In this document: positions 10,967-23,000 of the stretch, piece after piece
Layout of the letters: every line of letters starts with the position of its first letter
How positions within the stretch are numbered: the first letter of the stretch is position 1
NCBI GenBank assembly: GCA_003290165.1
Contig: QNQO01000683.1
Location: forward strand, 434,001 to 498,000
DNA from: Berberis thunbergii
Taxonomy: Eukaryota; Streptophyta; Magnoliopsida; Ranunculales; Berberidaceae
Direction of reading: 5' to 3'
DNA: 64,000 nt
Program-made: the position numbers and the translations under genes
The notes under the pieces: generated by a model
Seen by the model: only the letters and a program-made list of their open reading frames with translations
Database searches by the model: none
What the model was told of the DNA's origin: nothing

Positions 10967-11287
10967 TCAAAGTAAAACTACAACTTACTTGTGAGACCCT
11001 GGAGTGGGCGGACCTGAGGGTGAGGGTTGGAGCCCAACAAGCCTAATAGGCCCGAGAGAGGTTGGACGAGCTATAAAGGGGGACATAGTCCCACATCTCC
11101 TGGGTGCGAAAGGGGATGTACTACTTATGTACGAAGTTGAATCCCTATAGTAACAACGCGTTTTAAAGTCGTGTAGGCCGATTGAGTCCAGATAAAAAAA
11201 TATTGCTACCATACGGATCGAATCGTTACATTACTATATCGTAAAACCTTCCATTCGAGAGGAAGCACAGTTTTCAACCTTGAGGTC
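10967..11287. repeat. 75-bp direct repeat, copy 2, split by a solo LTR
   Basis: Removing the 241-bp insertion and one copy of its 5-bp duplication leaves exactly 75 bp, aligned without gaps to 5384-5458 with six substitutions. It directly adjoins the truncated integrase fragment. Confidence 0.75.
10990..11230 (+). mobile_element. Solo LTR of a TRIM-type retrotransposon
   Basis: The 241-bp insert starts TGTGAGACCCTGG and ends TCGTTACA. It is flanked by TTACT on both sides (10985-10989 and 11231-11235). Shared strings with the LTRs of the TRIM at 23319, such as CCACATC-CTGGGTG and GCGTTTTAAAGTCGTG, put it in the same family and show it is in + orientation. The uninterrupted site is preserved in the paralogous repeat at 5384. 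Confidence 0.85.
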
Positions 11288-11877
11288 CCTATTCTTGCAA
11301 TGATGGCTCACTAAGTTTTCTTTCCATATAATCACACTAATTAAATTTTCATTAAACAGTAATAATTAATTTCAGACGCGATGACGTGGCCTATCTGGGC
11401 ACCAGCCGAGATCCATGTCCAACGTTATCACTGAGCCGGGCCCCCAAAATAAAAATGGCCCACCAAGCGCGTCCAATCTGCCAAACTCCAAACACAAACA
11501 CACTCGTAATTTCGAAAACGGGGGCCCACTAAGAAGAACTAACTAGATCTCGAAACGTGGCATTAAAAAGTAGACATGGACAGGTTCATGATGCCAAATG
11601 AAGGAGTCTTTCCATCTACTTCTCCTTTGATTCGACTCTATGTAGGCCCTAATCTCTGCTCACCCAATGACTTCTTGCAACAACAAAAATGCTACGACAA
11701 GCCTTGTGACAATAAGCCCACTAAGCCTATAAATGGCCTTGTTTGACAAGCCCATGTTATTAAGATTCTCAACTGCCTTTATTGCCAAATTAAGAAGTGA
11801 AAGCAAACCTTTGTAGGGTTATCATAATGTGGGCAAGAGAGAGGTCAACTTTAAATTCTCTTTTTAACTAGAGAGAT
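11288..11877. other. Unique non-genic spacer
   Basis: No gene, repeat end or RNA is recognised here. The part around 11380-11530 is more GC-rich than its surroundings. Confidence 0.3.
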
Positions 11878-11995
11878 TCTACACAGCGAGGAATCGTTTT
11901 TGGTGCGTGTATCTCGAGCGAGATGAACGGTTTTCATCCCACCACGTCCATTTTCTCGCCCATTTCCTCGCCGTTTCCTCGACATTTAGAATTCC
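11878..11995. repeat. GCGAGG foldback MITE, copy C, degenerate
   Basis: CAGCGAGGAATCG opens the copy. CTCGAGCGAGATGAACGG is in the middle, and CATTTCCTCGCCGTTTCC then CATTTAGAATT closes it, as in other copies. Confidence 0.55.
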
Positions 11996-12005
11996 ACTTT
12001 TAACT

Positions 12006-12224
12006 AAAGGGGTCTGTTTGGTTGTATGGATAATAGATATGAAAATTGAAATTAATTTTGTAAATTTGATTTTAAGGTCTTTATTTGGATTTTGATTTTT
12101 AGGAGTAGTGGAAAAACGGTCTTATCAAGAATTATCAGTAAATAGACAACAAAACAACAAAAATTTGCATAACAAAAAAAAATACATTCCATCTTAAGGA
12201 AAATGACAAACCAAACATACCCTA
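12006..12224. mobile_element. Tourist-like MITE, diverged
   Basis: The ends AGGGGTCTGTTTGG and CCAAACATACCCT are imperfect inverted repeats of the GTTTGG type, with TAA/AAT at the flanks. The interior is AT-rich with no coding content. Confidence 0.5.
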
Positions 12225-12539
12225 ATGTCTTATTCATAGAATTAAAAAAAATTATTGAGTGATTTTTCCATCATTTACAACACTCACCCAAGTTTTGTTA
12301 TTATTTTCATTTTTGTTAACTTTTCGTTTTAGTTATGAGCTACGAGAATGTAACTACTACACTAGTCAGATTTGAAATTGAACACTTTGGTAATTTCATG
12401 GTGAAAGTTGTGTCCATAACTAAATCGCTCTGGTACATGTGCCTTGCTCGAATTTGTGTGGTTCAAGTACACGATGACGCTAATGAGGTGCTATGGTCTG
12501 AGTAGACCAACTCAAACGTTCCTCTTGCCATTCTCAGGT

Positions 12540-12725
12540 AAAAAAAAGCAAAATTTTAATCGGCCTGGGTTTGCCGTCTAGGAGGGCCATTTGTACATCT
12601 TTTACCTCACTTTCTTTAAATACAACCACAAATATGTAAAAAAGAGAGGCAAAAAATGTAAAAAAGCCAGGCCAAATGCCAAACCAAGTGCCAGAACCAG
12701 GCCGACTAAAATGATTGAAAAAAAG
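12540..12725. repeat. Diverged copy of the 1-1285 MITE family
   Basis: ATACAACCACAAATATGTAAAAAAG sits between inverted GCCGTCTAGGAGGGCC-like and CCAGGCCGACTAAAATG arms, the same order as in the array units at the start of the window. Confidence 0.5.
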
Positions 12726-13319
12726 ATGTACAAATCTGAAACTTAAGTGAATTTATACATTTAATTCATTTGAGTTTACGAACAAATACTTTCACATCTA
12801 TCACGATCGTGCCATGGTTGGTTAGGTTTTGCTAGAGCACTCGTTATCGATAAAATGAAAAAATATACTCAGTTTAGTTTGTGTTTGAAGAGAATGTCTA
12901 GTATGTGAATGCCAACTTTACTCATCTCTTCGTATATTTGGAGAAAATAGATAGAGGAGTAGAATTAACACTAACTTAAAAACCCTTTCCGAGCACTTCA
13001 GACATCTCATCCCAGACTGCATAGAAAAGCTACAAATAATATAACATACATTATTATGAAATCTTAAAAGTGACTAAGAAAAAACCATTATTAAAACAGA
13101 AAAAAGATTTATCAATGGATAACAAAAGAAATACAATAATAGAAAGTTCATTCAACACCTAATACAAACCATTGAATCTACACCTTATGATGCTGACTCA
13201 AACCATTATCAATCGTCGTCATTCATTCTCTGCAAACAAAATCAGAATCACATAAGAAAGAATCAATTCATACCTAAACAATGCTTTTGTAAACATTGAG
13301 CATCTAAATGTTGATCAAA
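12726..13319. other. AT-rich non-genic spacer
   Basis: Nothing identifiable: no gene, RNA or clear repeat end. Confidence 0.3.
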
Positions 13320-13700
13320 CAGTGATGGGACTGATTGGGAAATGGTAGTCACTCGTCAATGAGATGGGAGACATGATAGAAATATAGTGGGTCCCAGTTA
13401 TTTGAGGGGATTGAAAAGCAAATCGAATCTTAAATTTGGCTTTGAAAGAAAGAGGAAAGACAAGTGAGAGGTGAAGTGAAGTGAAGTGAAGAGAGTGGGT
13501 GGGGTCTTTGTTTTAGACTGTGAGTTTGACAGACAGTGGTGCTGAGATCAGAACAGCTCCAGTTTTTTTACTGCATTGGAAAACAGCTCCCGCGCTGTTT
13601 GCGCGCTCCAATTCTCTTTTTAATACCTCAACTGGCACTGTCATGGAGTAGACAGACACTCACTCTGCTCTCTGCAATTCAAGGAGTCAGTCAGGTCCAG
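13320..13700 (+). other. Transcript-leader-like stretch ending in a splice donor
   Basis: GC content rises, GAAGTGAAGTGAAGTGAAG forms a purine tract, TTTTTAATAC could be a weak TATA at about 13617, and a CT-rich leader ends CAGGTCCAG/GTAACT near 13700, a good splice donor. No long coding frame is present and no downstream exon was recognised before KNAT1, 6.4 kb away. It could be a leader exon of a non-coding RNA or of a gene now lost. I looked for conserved microRNA sequences and saw none. Confidence 0.3.
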
Positions 13701-13740
13701 GTAACTTCCACACCCTATTTGGTACAATGATTATTCACTT

Positions 13741-15780
13741 TTTTTTCATTTTATTAATTATATTGTTTAATTTAAACAAGTATTTTTATTGAAATTTACC
13801 CAAAAAAAAAAAAAAAAATCGCTTGCTCAGTGAAATTAACAAATGTATGAAGAACTTGGAATTTCAAGTGCTGGGTAGCATGTCTTGAAGAAAATTTATA
13901 GAGAGTCAGATTTGAAAGTACTAATTTGTTTTTGGAAGGGTGATATGTATGTGATCGGACCAATTTTATACTTCTCTAACTTTTCTAAAGTCTAAACTTA
14001 TAGAGAAAATGATAGAGTGATTTGATCATGTGCAAACCATCATCTCAAATGCAAATCAGTACTTTTGGATAAAACTCCGTAGAAGCTCTGGTCCAGATTA
14101 CTTGTGGAACTTGAGTAAAATTTTATCACTTCTATCAGTCATATGGTTTTAAGTTTTCAAATTTTTTTGACCTAGGCGCTTTATCGCGCTTGAATGGACA
14201 AAAAGTTATATATGTTTTATTAATTTCCAGCATTTAGCTTTCTCGAAGCTTAATCGTAATTATCGATGATTAATAAGAAAAAAAAATATTGGCGAGTTTA
14301 AGATTTAAATAGATAGTTTCAGATTCCAAGCATGAAAGTCGTATTAACCAGCCTTGCCACAGTTGTTAATGTTTACTTTTTTGGTTACTTGTGAATTGAT
14401 TGATCAATTAATTTATGTATAATTTTTCTTATGCCATAATCCATTTTTTTCATGCATAAAGTATGCATTTGTTGGACGGAAAGATTAGGTAAGTTAGCAC
14501 CCTAAACTCCCACATCAAGAATTTTTCTTATCCTATGTTCCAAATTTCTCAACCTTTCAAAGTCTTTCACAATCCATTACTACATACTTCATATAGAATA
14601 ATCCAAAATTAAAATTCTATGCTTTGGTTGGAATCTTAATTAGAAGTATATAAAGATAGATTGTCAATGTTACTTAAGATCAATCCCAATTTCTTTATTT
14701 GACTAATTAATGGTTAGTCCTTCAATCATTTGCTTTACCTATTTAACAACAGAGCCCTATTATTGAGGTGATTTCGCCAGAATCACAAAATGATTTGATT
14801 GGAGAGGATAAGTTGATTTTTCCTTCATTTAGAAAACAAGATTTCACATCAAAAGCTAAATGACATATTATGATTAACTTTTTGTTTCTTAATTAGAATT
14901 GCTAAGCAGCTGGAAAGATTGATTGGGGGACATTCCTAAAAGGAATGCCTACAGCCTTCTCATTGGCTGACCCTTGATTTGATTTCTCACCATTAGAAAA
15001 GCTAATTAGTATTTTCGATTTCAGACACCCTTATTGATTTGTTTCGTGGAATGAAGCTACTTCAATTCATGCATAGAATCATAGTAATTTAGGTCAAGAG
15101 AATGTTTAAAAACTATTACGTTCACTTATTATGATTTTTTTTTAAACGAAAAACTTGTACTCAATGACATGGTAGCATCACTACCATATAACATTAAATT
15201 TATGTCAACCAACTTATGTTCGTATTATATATAAACATAATCTTTGAGTACATTCCTCCTTGGGATATATCAACCCGTGATTTTAGGTTTTTGTTAACTT
15301 TAGGACTTAGTGTGATAGATTCCAAATTCTATAAATAACAAGTTGTTGTGACAAGATTTAAATCTTGGACCTATATCTTAGAAAGTTAGAATTAGAATCT
15401 GATTTTGTTGACAATGGTTTGGGCCATAGGGTCAAGTAATCTACACTTTTAGATTGGTTGATGAACTCATCTCACATAACCAGAGTTAGTTATTATTTGA
15501 ATGACTGTTTATAAAAAGGAAAATATATTCTAAAATGTCAAGCCTAGATTTTTTTTGACAAATAGACATTCTTTGCTGAATCCACGTAGAAGTATCTTAT
15601 TCTCCAAAATTTTAGTGTGAAAGTAATAAAACAAAATAAATCTATAATTTAATAGAAAACGTCTAAATGTACATTAATAAAAGGTTTTCATCAAATAAAC
15701 ACTTACCAACTAACACCAATTACCTCAACAGTTTATTTTCTGGTAACAAAAAAAAAAAAAAAAAAATTCAACAACAATTA
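13741..15780. other. AT-rich non-genic spacer
   Basis: No gene is seen. ACATTCCTAAAAGGAATG near 14940 is a short palindrome. Poly-A runs near 13801 and 15750 may be tails of old retroposons. Confidence 0.3.
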
Positions 15781-15799
15781 GTCGAGAAATTTATTACAA

Positions 15800-16100
15800 A
15801 GTCGAAGTAAATATATAGGACGGAGCCTTGCTGACTCCTTGCCGATTGCTCTATCCTTGATCCGCCCAGTGGATCATCTTCTCCCTCACCCCTTAGCTGC
15901 GAGAGGGGTTGAAAGAAAAGGGAGGAGAGTAAAGAAAGGACAGAGGAGGAGAGAAAAAAAAAGGGGAGGGGGGGGGGAAGACGGGGAGCTGTTTTTTTTT
16001 TGGTTTAGATGTTGTTGTTGCTGTATTGTTGTTATTGGGAAGATATGAGAAAATAGGGGTGGAAGAGAAGAGAGAAAATTAAGAGTTTATATAGGACAAG
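15800..16100 (-). promoter_or_regulatory. Orphan promoter and leader-like region
   Basis: On the minus strand, CTATATAAACTC (about 16091-16099) is a strong TATA box. It is followed by a long CT- and CAA-rich leader and then an ATG in good context (about 15873) whose frame closes after eight codons (ATGATCCACTGGGCGGATC...TAG). No gene body follows. It looks like a promoter detached from its gene or a promoter for a non-coding transcript. Confidence 0.35.
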
Positions 16101-16437
16101 TCGTGGTATTAGACAACAAAGTGGTATTGTTCAACAAAATTGTGCGTCAAATAAGAGAATTGGTAGTGTCAAAATGTCACTGCCTTCGTTAAAATACAAC
16201 CTCTAAAAAGTTATAATACTATACATAAAATTATATTACATGTAATTAGTGTGATGTTCAATCTATCAGATAATAATCAAAAGTGAATGGTTGTTTAGTG
16301 GTCGTCAATCACTAAATCAAACTCTTGTCAAATTCCCATATTCACTTTACTCTCATAGATTCCCAATTAACGCACTCTGTCCTTATAGGAAGAAATAACT
16401 ATAGGAATATCAAATACATATTGAAAACAACCCTTCC

Positions 16438-16554
16438 AGGGAGCGAGGGATGGTGTAACCATCCATCCTTCTCGAGATGAACATCAACGTGTATTTCAAT
16501 GGCAATGCACTTATTTCGAGGAGAATGGGTGGTTACACCCAGTCCTCGCTCCCT
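16438..16554. repeat. GCGAGG foldback MITE, copy D
   Basis: The 117-bp near-palindrome has AGGGAGCGAGGGATGG at the left and CAGTCCTCGCTCCCT at the right. It is almost the same length as copy B at 7850. Confidence 0.75.
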
Positions 16555-17129
16555 AGAATTTCTGTATTGAAAACCACAATGAAAAGCCACTAGTTGTCAA
16601 GCCCCTTTCTCTAGAAAGTTCGAATTAACGTTTTTTTTTTAAAAATTCCATCTTATTTGTATTATATGCAACAAAATTTTGATATTTATCGCACAATGAA
16701 CGTTAAATATAAATTGAAAGACCGTTCATTTCGTTAATACAATGAAAGTTAATCATGAAATATAATGAGCAGATGATCATCGCATACTTAAAATTCCAAA
16801 CAATTTGACAATCTAGGTGGATATTCAATTGTTTATAAGAAAAACCAATTGATAGGTGAATAGTAGTAGGGGCATGTTTTGTCATTTTAATTTACACATA
16901 TGTATCATTTTATCCTCTCAAATTTATATGATTTATTATTAAAAACCCGTCACTTTCAATTATTGTTAATTATATATATATAGGCTCCTAAAATCATTTA
17001 TTCGTAACCCTTAATTATTTGTAACTATACATAGGTTCTTAAAATTATAAATAATCATTTTATTTAAAATTTTAATAATAATTTTAATTTATTATTGAAA
17101 GATTATAACATAATAAAATAAAAAATATT
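16555..17129. other. AT-rich spacer, possible Helitron body
   Basis: No gene. The sequence is very AT-rich and leads into the Helitron-like 3' terminus; the 5' TC end of such an element was not located. Confidence 0.3.
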
Positions 17130-17166
17130 GAATATCCGCGCACGTAAAGTGCATATGAAACCCTAG
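17130..17166 (+). mobile_element. Helitron-like 3' terminus
   Basis: CCGCGCACGTAAAGTGC contains a GCAC/GTGC hairpin, and a short spacer later the sequence ends CCCTAG followed by T. A hairpin just before CTAG|T is the usual 3' end of plant Helitrons. No Rep/helicase frame is present, so it would be non-autonomous. Confidence 0.45.
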
Positions 17167-17514
17167 TGATAATAATTCATCTTGATATTTCAGTCCTTTA
17201 CCACCACAGAGACCTACTTGGTCTAATGATCAGACTATATAAGCATGGAACACTCTGTTTGTTCCATTGGAGTTACGGAAGGGCATCTTACAACACGTAC
17301 ACAATTTGGGAATATACCCTTCCTTAAAAAGGAGACTTGGACTCACCACCTACTTGTAGTACTAATAAGAACGGCTTTAGTGGTTGTTGTTGATATGCTA
17401 TACATCTGACTCCTTGGTGATGCTAATGATAGTGAATGGAGCTAAGAAGATGATGGTCTTATTTGTAAAACCACATCTACATTAAGAAGTTCTGTAAGTT
17501 TTTTTTTTTTTTTT

Positions 17515-17652
17515 AGAAAGGGAGTAGGGGTTTGAAGGATCGTTCACCTCCCTCGGGATATGTGTTATCAATTTTTTTGTGTGCATTTCAAGGGGGGAAC
17601 GGTCCCCCCCTCCACCTCCCTCCCCTCGCTCGTTTCCTCGCCATTTAGAATT
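17515..17652. repeat. GCGAGG foldback MITE, copy E, degenerate
   Basis: GAAAGGGAGTAGGGG opens the copy. TCCCCTCGCTCGTTTCCTCG and CCATTTAGAATTTTTG close it, like copy H. Confidence 0.55.
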
Positions 17653-18196
17653 TTTGTTAATAATAAAAACAAAAAATTATGAATCAAATACAATCAATCA
17701 TTCATTCACTTGTTACATCATTAACAAAAACGAAAAGTTTCTTTTAATCATCAACAAAAAAGCTAATTAGAACAAGCTTCATGGTCTCTAAGTTGGAAAA
17801 TAAGCTGGAAAAGTAGTTTGTTATAGCAGTAGTTTCTAGTTTACTTTCTCATAAATATCAATTAATTGTTTAATTATCCTTATGACTTGATTTTTACCTA
17901 ATATGGTACTCAAGCTGCAAGAGAAGTCAATATAGACATTCCGAGAACAGTGAAACCTAAAGTAAATCCTTTCTACAAGTTGTTTAGTCACCATTAGTAG
18001 CAAAAAGTCTAGAATGGAGGCAGATATCTTATGAGGTGTATGAGGAGCATTTGATCGAGACAATAGTTTGTGGTACATTGTTTATTACATTTGCTCATAA
18101 GAGGTGTTTGTCTTCGTAATAGATTTGAATTATTTTATTTTGTGAATTTTAATGACATTTATGTCTAAAAAATTGAAGGGAAAAGAAAGAACTGAT
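17653..18196. other. Non-genic spacer
   Basis: Nothing recognisable apart from AT-rich DNA. Confidence 0.3.
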
Positions 18197-18213
18197 GGTA
18201 TTGCACGGGGAAG

Positions 18214-18385
18214 CCAATGGTGTTATGGCCCAGTGGTTAGGACTGGGTGGGTTTGTCCCCCACGTATCCTAGCTTCGAATCTCACATGCGGCATGGTTAC
18301 TTTTTAATGAGTGTTGACCTATAGGTTGCCCAATTAATAGGTTATGAAATCTTTAAAAACCAAGCTCACCTTCCAAAAAAAAAAA
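18214..18385 (+). mobile_element. tRNA-derived SINE with 17-bp target duplication
   Basis: Box A (ATGGCCCAGTGGTTAGGAC) and box B (GCTTCGAATCTCA) give a tRNA-like head. A body of about 80 bp and a poly-A tail follow. GGTATTGCACGGGGAAG (18197-18213) and GGTATTGCATGGGGAAG (18386-18402) flank it, one mismatch in 17. Confidence 0.85.
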
Positions 18386-18454
18386 GGTATTGCATGGGGA
18401 AGAAATGAAATTGAGATCGCTTTTATTTATTTATTTATTATTAATATAATATTC

Positions 18455-18500
18455 GGGAATCCTAAAAACCACGACTCACTTTCCAAAAATAAAATGTCAA
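18455..18500 (+). repeat. Second, truncated SINE tail
   Basis: CCTAAAAACCACGACTCACT and TTCCAAAAATAAAA match the tail of the SINE about 100 bp upstream (TTTAAAAACCAAGCTCACC, TTCCAAAAA). No head is present. Confidence 0.45.
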
Positions 18501-19960
18501 GATAACCTTTTGAATTTTCCAGTTAAACCACTAAAATGAGGATTTAATAAACCACTACTATAAGTATAAACTTGGGAAATTTTGTTAATTATTTTTTGTT
18601 TTATTATTATTAAATAGCATATTCATTACTAAAAACTATTACTATTACAGTACTAAAGTCTTGCATAACTTACTAAAGTACGGGCTAAAGTGTTAAGAGC
18701 TTGATTAATAAACTTACAATACCAACATGATTGAAAAGAAAGTAAACGTATGATATTACTAATGATAGGACGTCAAACCCATCATATTGATGTCGCGGGT
18801 TCTGTAAAATGGAATTAAAAGTCTCTAAATTGCCTATAAGTAATCATGTCATCCACTGTCTAGCCTAGATCAGAAGTAAATCCACCTCTACTGCATATCT
18901 TTCAGCCATTATGCTATCCAACACTATTCCTGTAATAAAGGCTGGCCACTGTTAATTGTTAGATTGCACATTATGATTCTAATTTGTCATCGATATTCAC
19001 CTCCGCTCATGTCTGAGATCGTCTGCCCAGGCAATCTCGTCCTTGACATTTTGATCGGCAATGTCTAATTTGTTTAGCTATCTAATAGTTAATTACCTGT
19101 TATTTGACATGTTAAATATACTTGCTGGTCTTAAATTACAATATTAATCTAATTTTTACAAGGATGAATCAATTTCCAATTTCTGGTAACTATAATTGAG
19201 ATATACATATACATGGCCTTAAATGTTTATGTTAAAATTTCTAAACAGTTGTAAGAAGTTAAAGGACCAAACCATGAATTGTATGTACCTTTATTCAACC
19301 TTAACACACTATTCATTATTCTTTAGTTGCGTGGATGAAGGGCCTCCACAAATATACATTATTCTATGTCTTCTTCACAATAGACCAGCTTTTTTTCAAT
19401 CAATCTTTATTATAGAACTCGACCACTAATCATCAAAGATGTATAAATTAATGGAGACCAAAATCTATGAATATTATTATAGTAGTGAATTCCAAAAACG
19501 TAATTAAAATCTCCACAGATTATTTCTTATTTCAAAAAAAAAAAAAAAAAAAAAAAACCCTAACATAATCATCATTATAGAACTATCCTTGACACCATCA
19601 TTATAAATGAATAATACATTATAAAATTTAAAATAAAATATTAAATTTATCAATCAATCTTATCTCGAAAACCTATCCTTGACACTGGTGAGTTCTCTTT
19701 TGTGCCCCCTTCTCTCCCTTCTCTATACCTATGTACGTCTTGTCACCCACTCAAACAAGCTGCCATTGCCCCCTCCTTCTTCACCTCTTCCTCTCAATGA
19801 GATCTACCACCACCTCCACCCCCACCACTTCTACTACTACTTCATCTCCAATGCAATGCTGAGAAAAATTCAGTTGCAACACATCCCTCCCATCTTGGCC
19901 ATCTTGATCATATAAAAAACTTATCTCCACTTTTATCCCTTCTGTTATTTCATGATCAAC
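18501..19960. other. KNAT1 upstream region
   Basis: No gene. AT-rich DNA changes at about 19690 to a CT-rich, CAC-rich tract, which probably belongs to the KNAT1 promoter. A poly-A run lies near 19535. Confidence 0.35.
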
Positions 19961-19968
19961 CCATTTCT

Positions 19969-19980
19969 CTATATACTATA
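19969..19980 (+). promoter_or_regulatory. TATA box of the KNAT1-like gene
   Basis: CTCTATATACTATAAAC lies about 100 nt upstream of the start codon at 20079 and fits a leader of about 70 nt. Confidence 0.5.
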
Positions 19981-20078
19981 AACACAAGAACCCATAGTTT
20001 CTTGTTTAGATTTAGTGACAAAATTCCCATAGATAGGGTTTGGTGGTGAATTAGGGTTTTGTTATTATCTAGCTAGAG

Positions 20079-23000
20079 ATGGAAGAATATAATTCTCAAA
20101 TGAGTGAAAACAACACAAATACACCAGCAAGGGGTACTAGTTTCTTTTTATACCCCAACAATTCAGCTAACATGAACCATGGAGGGATGAACACCACCAA
20201 CAACTTCCATCATCTTCAACCAAATGAGTCTTCTTCTTCTTTTAATCTTACAACACAAGTGATCAAGTCTGAAGGTGCTGCTACTTCTTCTCAACATGCT
20301 AGAGAAAATTTTCAGTACTACTCTCTACTTAGAGATCATCAACAACACAATCAACAAGGAGGTGGAGGAGGAGATGTTGATGCAATGAAAGCTAGGATCA
20401 TAAATCATCCTCAGTACTCTAACCTTCTTGAAGCTTACATGGATTGTCAAAAGGTACCCTAAATTATACTCCAATTTTTTTTGGAAATATATAATTGGAT
20501 CTCTTAAAATGTAAAAGTTATTAATTGTTTCATTTTTTTATTTTTTATATTATTTTGTTACAGATTGGAGCTCCACCTGAAGTTGTAAACAGATTGGCTG
20601 TTGTTAGAAGGGAATTTGAGACTCAACAAAAATCTTCAATGAGAGATGCTCACAATCAAACTGACCCAGAACTTGATCAATTCATGGTGATTGTTATTTG
20701 TTTATCTCTATTTTTTTTTTCTATATTTTTGTGCCTATATATGTTAATAATTAAATGTTTTTTTTTTGGTTGCTTAATTAATATAGGAAGCTTATTGTGA
20801 CATGTTGGTGAAATATCGAGAGGAATTAACAAGGCCTTTACAAGAAGCTATGGAGTTCATGCAGAGGGTTGAAGCTCAACTTAAAACTATCACTGAAGCT
20901 CCTATAAGAGTCTTCACAGGTAAATAACACTCCACATTTAGTCAATATTATCAAGAAGAAAAAAAAAAAAAAAAAAAAAGCCCACATCATGCAGGAACAC
21001 TCCAAAAATGGTTTTTTGTTTTTGTTTTTGTCTTTGATATTTATATATTTTGGTTCCCTTTCTTGTTTTTGAGTTCCAAAACCTAATGTTGAACTTGAGC
21101 TTTCTTCTCTCCATCCCAAAAAAAAAAAGAAGAAGAAAAGAAACCACCCCTCTAATTTAAGTCTTCTAGATCTCTGATCTCTCTGTATCTTCTTAATCTA
21201 TGCTTGGGAGGAAGAAAGGGGTTAATGGCATCTTGATGATTGTTTCATTTCCCATGTTGGGTTTTATTTTAATGTGATCTTTTTTATCTCAATAAATGGG
21301 AAACATTGGATGCTGTTCTAATCAGACCCTTTCATGAGGAGATTCTGTCAGGATTTTATTTGCTAATGTACGATCTAAATTGCTTAGTTAGTTTCTAACT
21401 TTCCATGAATCAAACAAAATGTATTGGACTATTATTGCAAGTTTTTTATCCAAAAAAAAGATGAAAATAAAAGAGAACAAACAACAAAAATGTAGCTCAA
21501 TCAAACAAAATGTGGCAAAGATTGGGAGTTGATCCTCTTGTGTACAGCTTGGGACTTGCCACCTTGTTTGATACAAGTACCTATGTTGAATGATTCTTTT
21601 TGCAGATAAAAAGCTGGTTTTGAATTTCCTCTTTCAAGCATGAATTTAAGTCATTTTTTCTCTAATTTTTGAGTTTTCCTTTCTTGTTTTTTTTTCTACT
21701 TGATGTAGTGCCTAGGGTTTTGATTGTTACCTCTATAGATTTGCTCATTGGTCTTGAAGTTTTGTTGACTAAAAATTTCTGAAGTGATTACTAGAAGACA
21801 GGATTGTAAGTCTAGCTAGCAAGATATCTAGCTTCCAAGCAAAAATAAGTCTAGCATGATCTTGTATACAGCCCTTTCACCTTTGCATGTTATCCATCAT
21901 AGAAATATATTGATTTGATGCATAGTGCTAAAAACAACATAATTAAACTAATCTTAGTCTTTACTTGCTTTGCCAAAGCTAGATTATGTTACCAAGCTTT
22001 AACCTTAAAGGCTGTAAAAACTATATGGCTATATGGGTGCTTTGCATTATTTGGCTATTGAATGCTATTGTTGTACATCACTAAATTGTAAAAAATTGTA
22101 GGTGTAGCTCTTTTCATCTGCAGTTTCTGTATGACCAACGAATAGAAATAACAGACCCTAGGTTTAAAGCTTGGATGTCAAGAATCCATAGTGTTTATTG
22201 TCAATATGTGGAGAACTAAAGGCTAGGAATCACAAGAGTGCATAATTCTTATCATTTTCTACATTGAAGACAAAGAGATATATGCTAATGGAGTACTAGC
22301 TCAGTAGTATGCATGTGGCGTGTGAATCACTAGTTTAGGGTTCGAACCCTGCCGACATTTGGTGTGGCAGGGTTTAAGGAAAAAAAGAATTAAAAAAAAA
22401 GAAAGAATTATGTATGCATTCAAATCAACTTTACCCCTACAACATCACATGCTCAAAAGGATTTTATAAGACATTTTCAATGTGCCTATACCTTCGGTAC
22501 AAATTTGAAATGTATGCATTTCCGTGATATTTGATTTGTTTATGCATGCCCCTTACATCCTCCAAGGTTTGAATGTCAACCTTTACATGTCTAGATGTTC
22601 CTTGTATTTATTACTGTGTTTTTGACACATTCCTACATCTATAACATATTGCACGCCTCTAGCATAAAGTAAGTTTTGTTGGGATGGTGTTGGCTTGAAT
22701 AGTCCCACCACATCAACTAAGGAGTTGTCATAAAGGTTTATAAGGAATGATCTACTCCCTAATAGCAACAAGGTCTTTTAGAGAAAACCTCAGATTTGCC
22801 AATTTCTCGTCTTGCAAAAATTAATGCGAAACTGGGAGCCGGGTTATTATAATCATTCTCATTATTAAGAAGAAGCAGTAATAAGGTTTTAGGATAATGA
22901 AATGAATATTTAGTAGATTCAGAATAGGTATTCTAGGCTTTTATTTTTATTGGGACTAGATTTGCTTATATAGTTGTTGAAAATTTTCGTGTGTCAAGGG

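Noticed and set aside
10985..11212. 75-residue minus-strand open frame rich in Pro and Ser
   Set aside because: It lies entirely within the solo LTR.
13490..13700. Possible microRNA156-type precursor (TTTGACAGACAGTGG and CACTCACTCTGCTCTC)
   Set aside because: The resemblance is partial; neither strand contains the mature sequence and the arms do not pair well.
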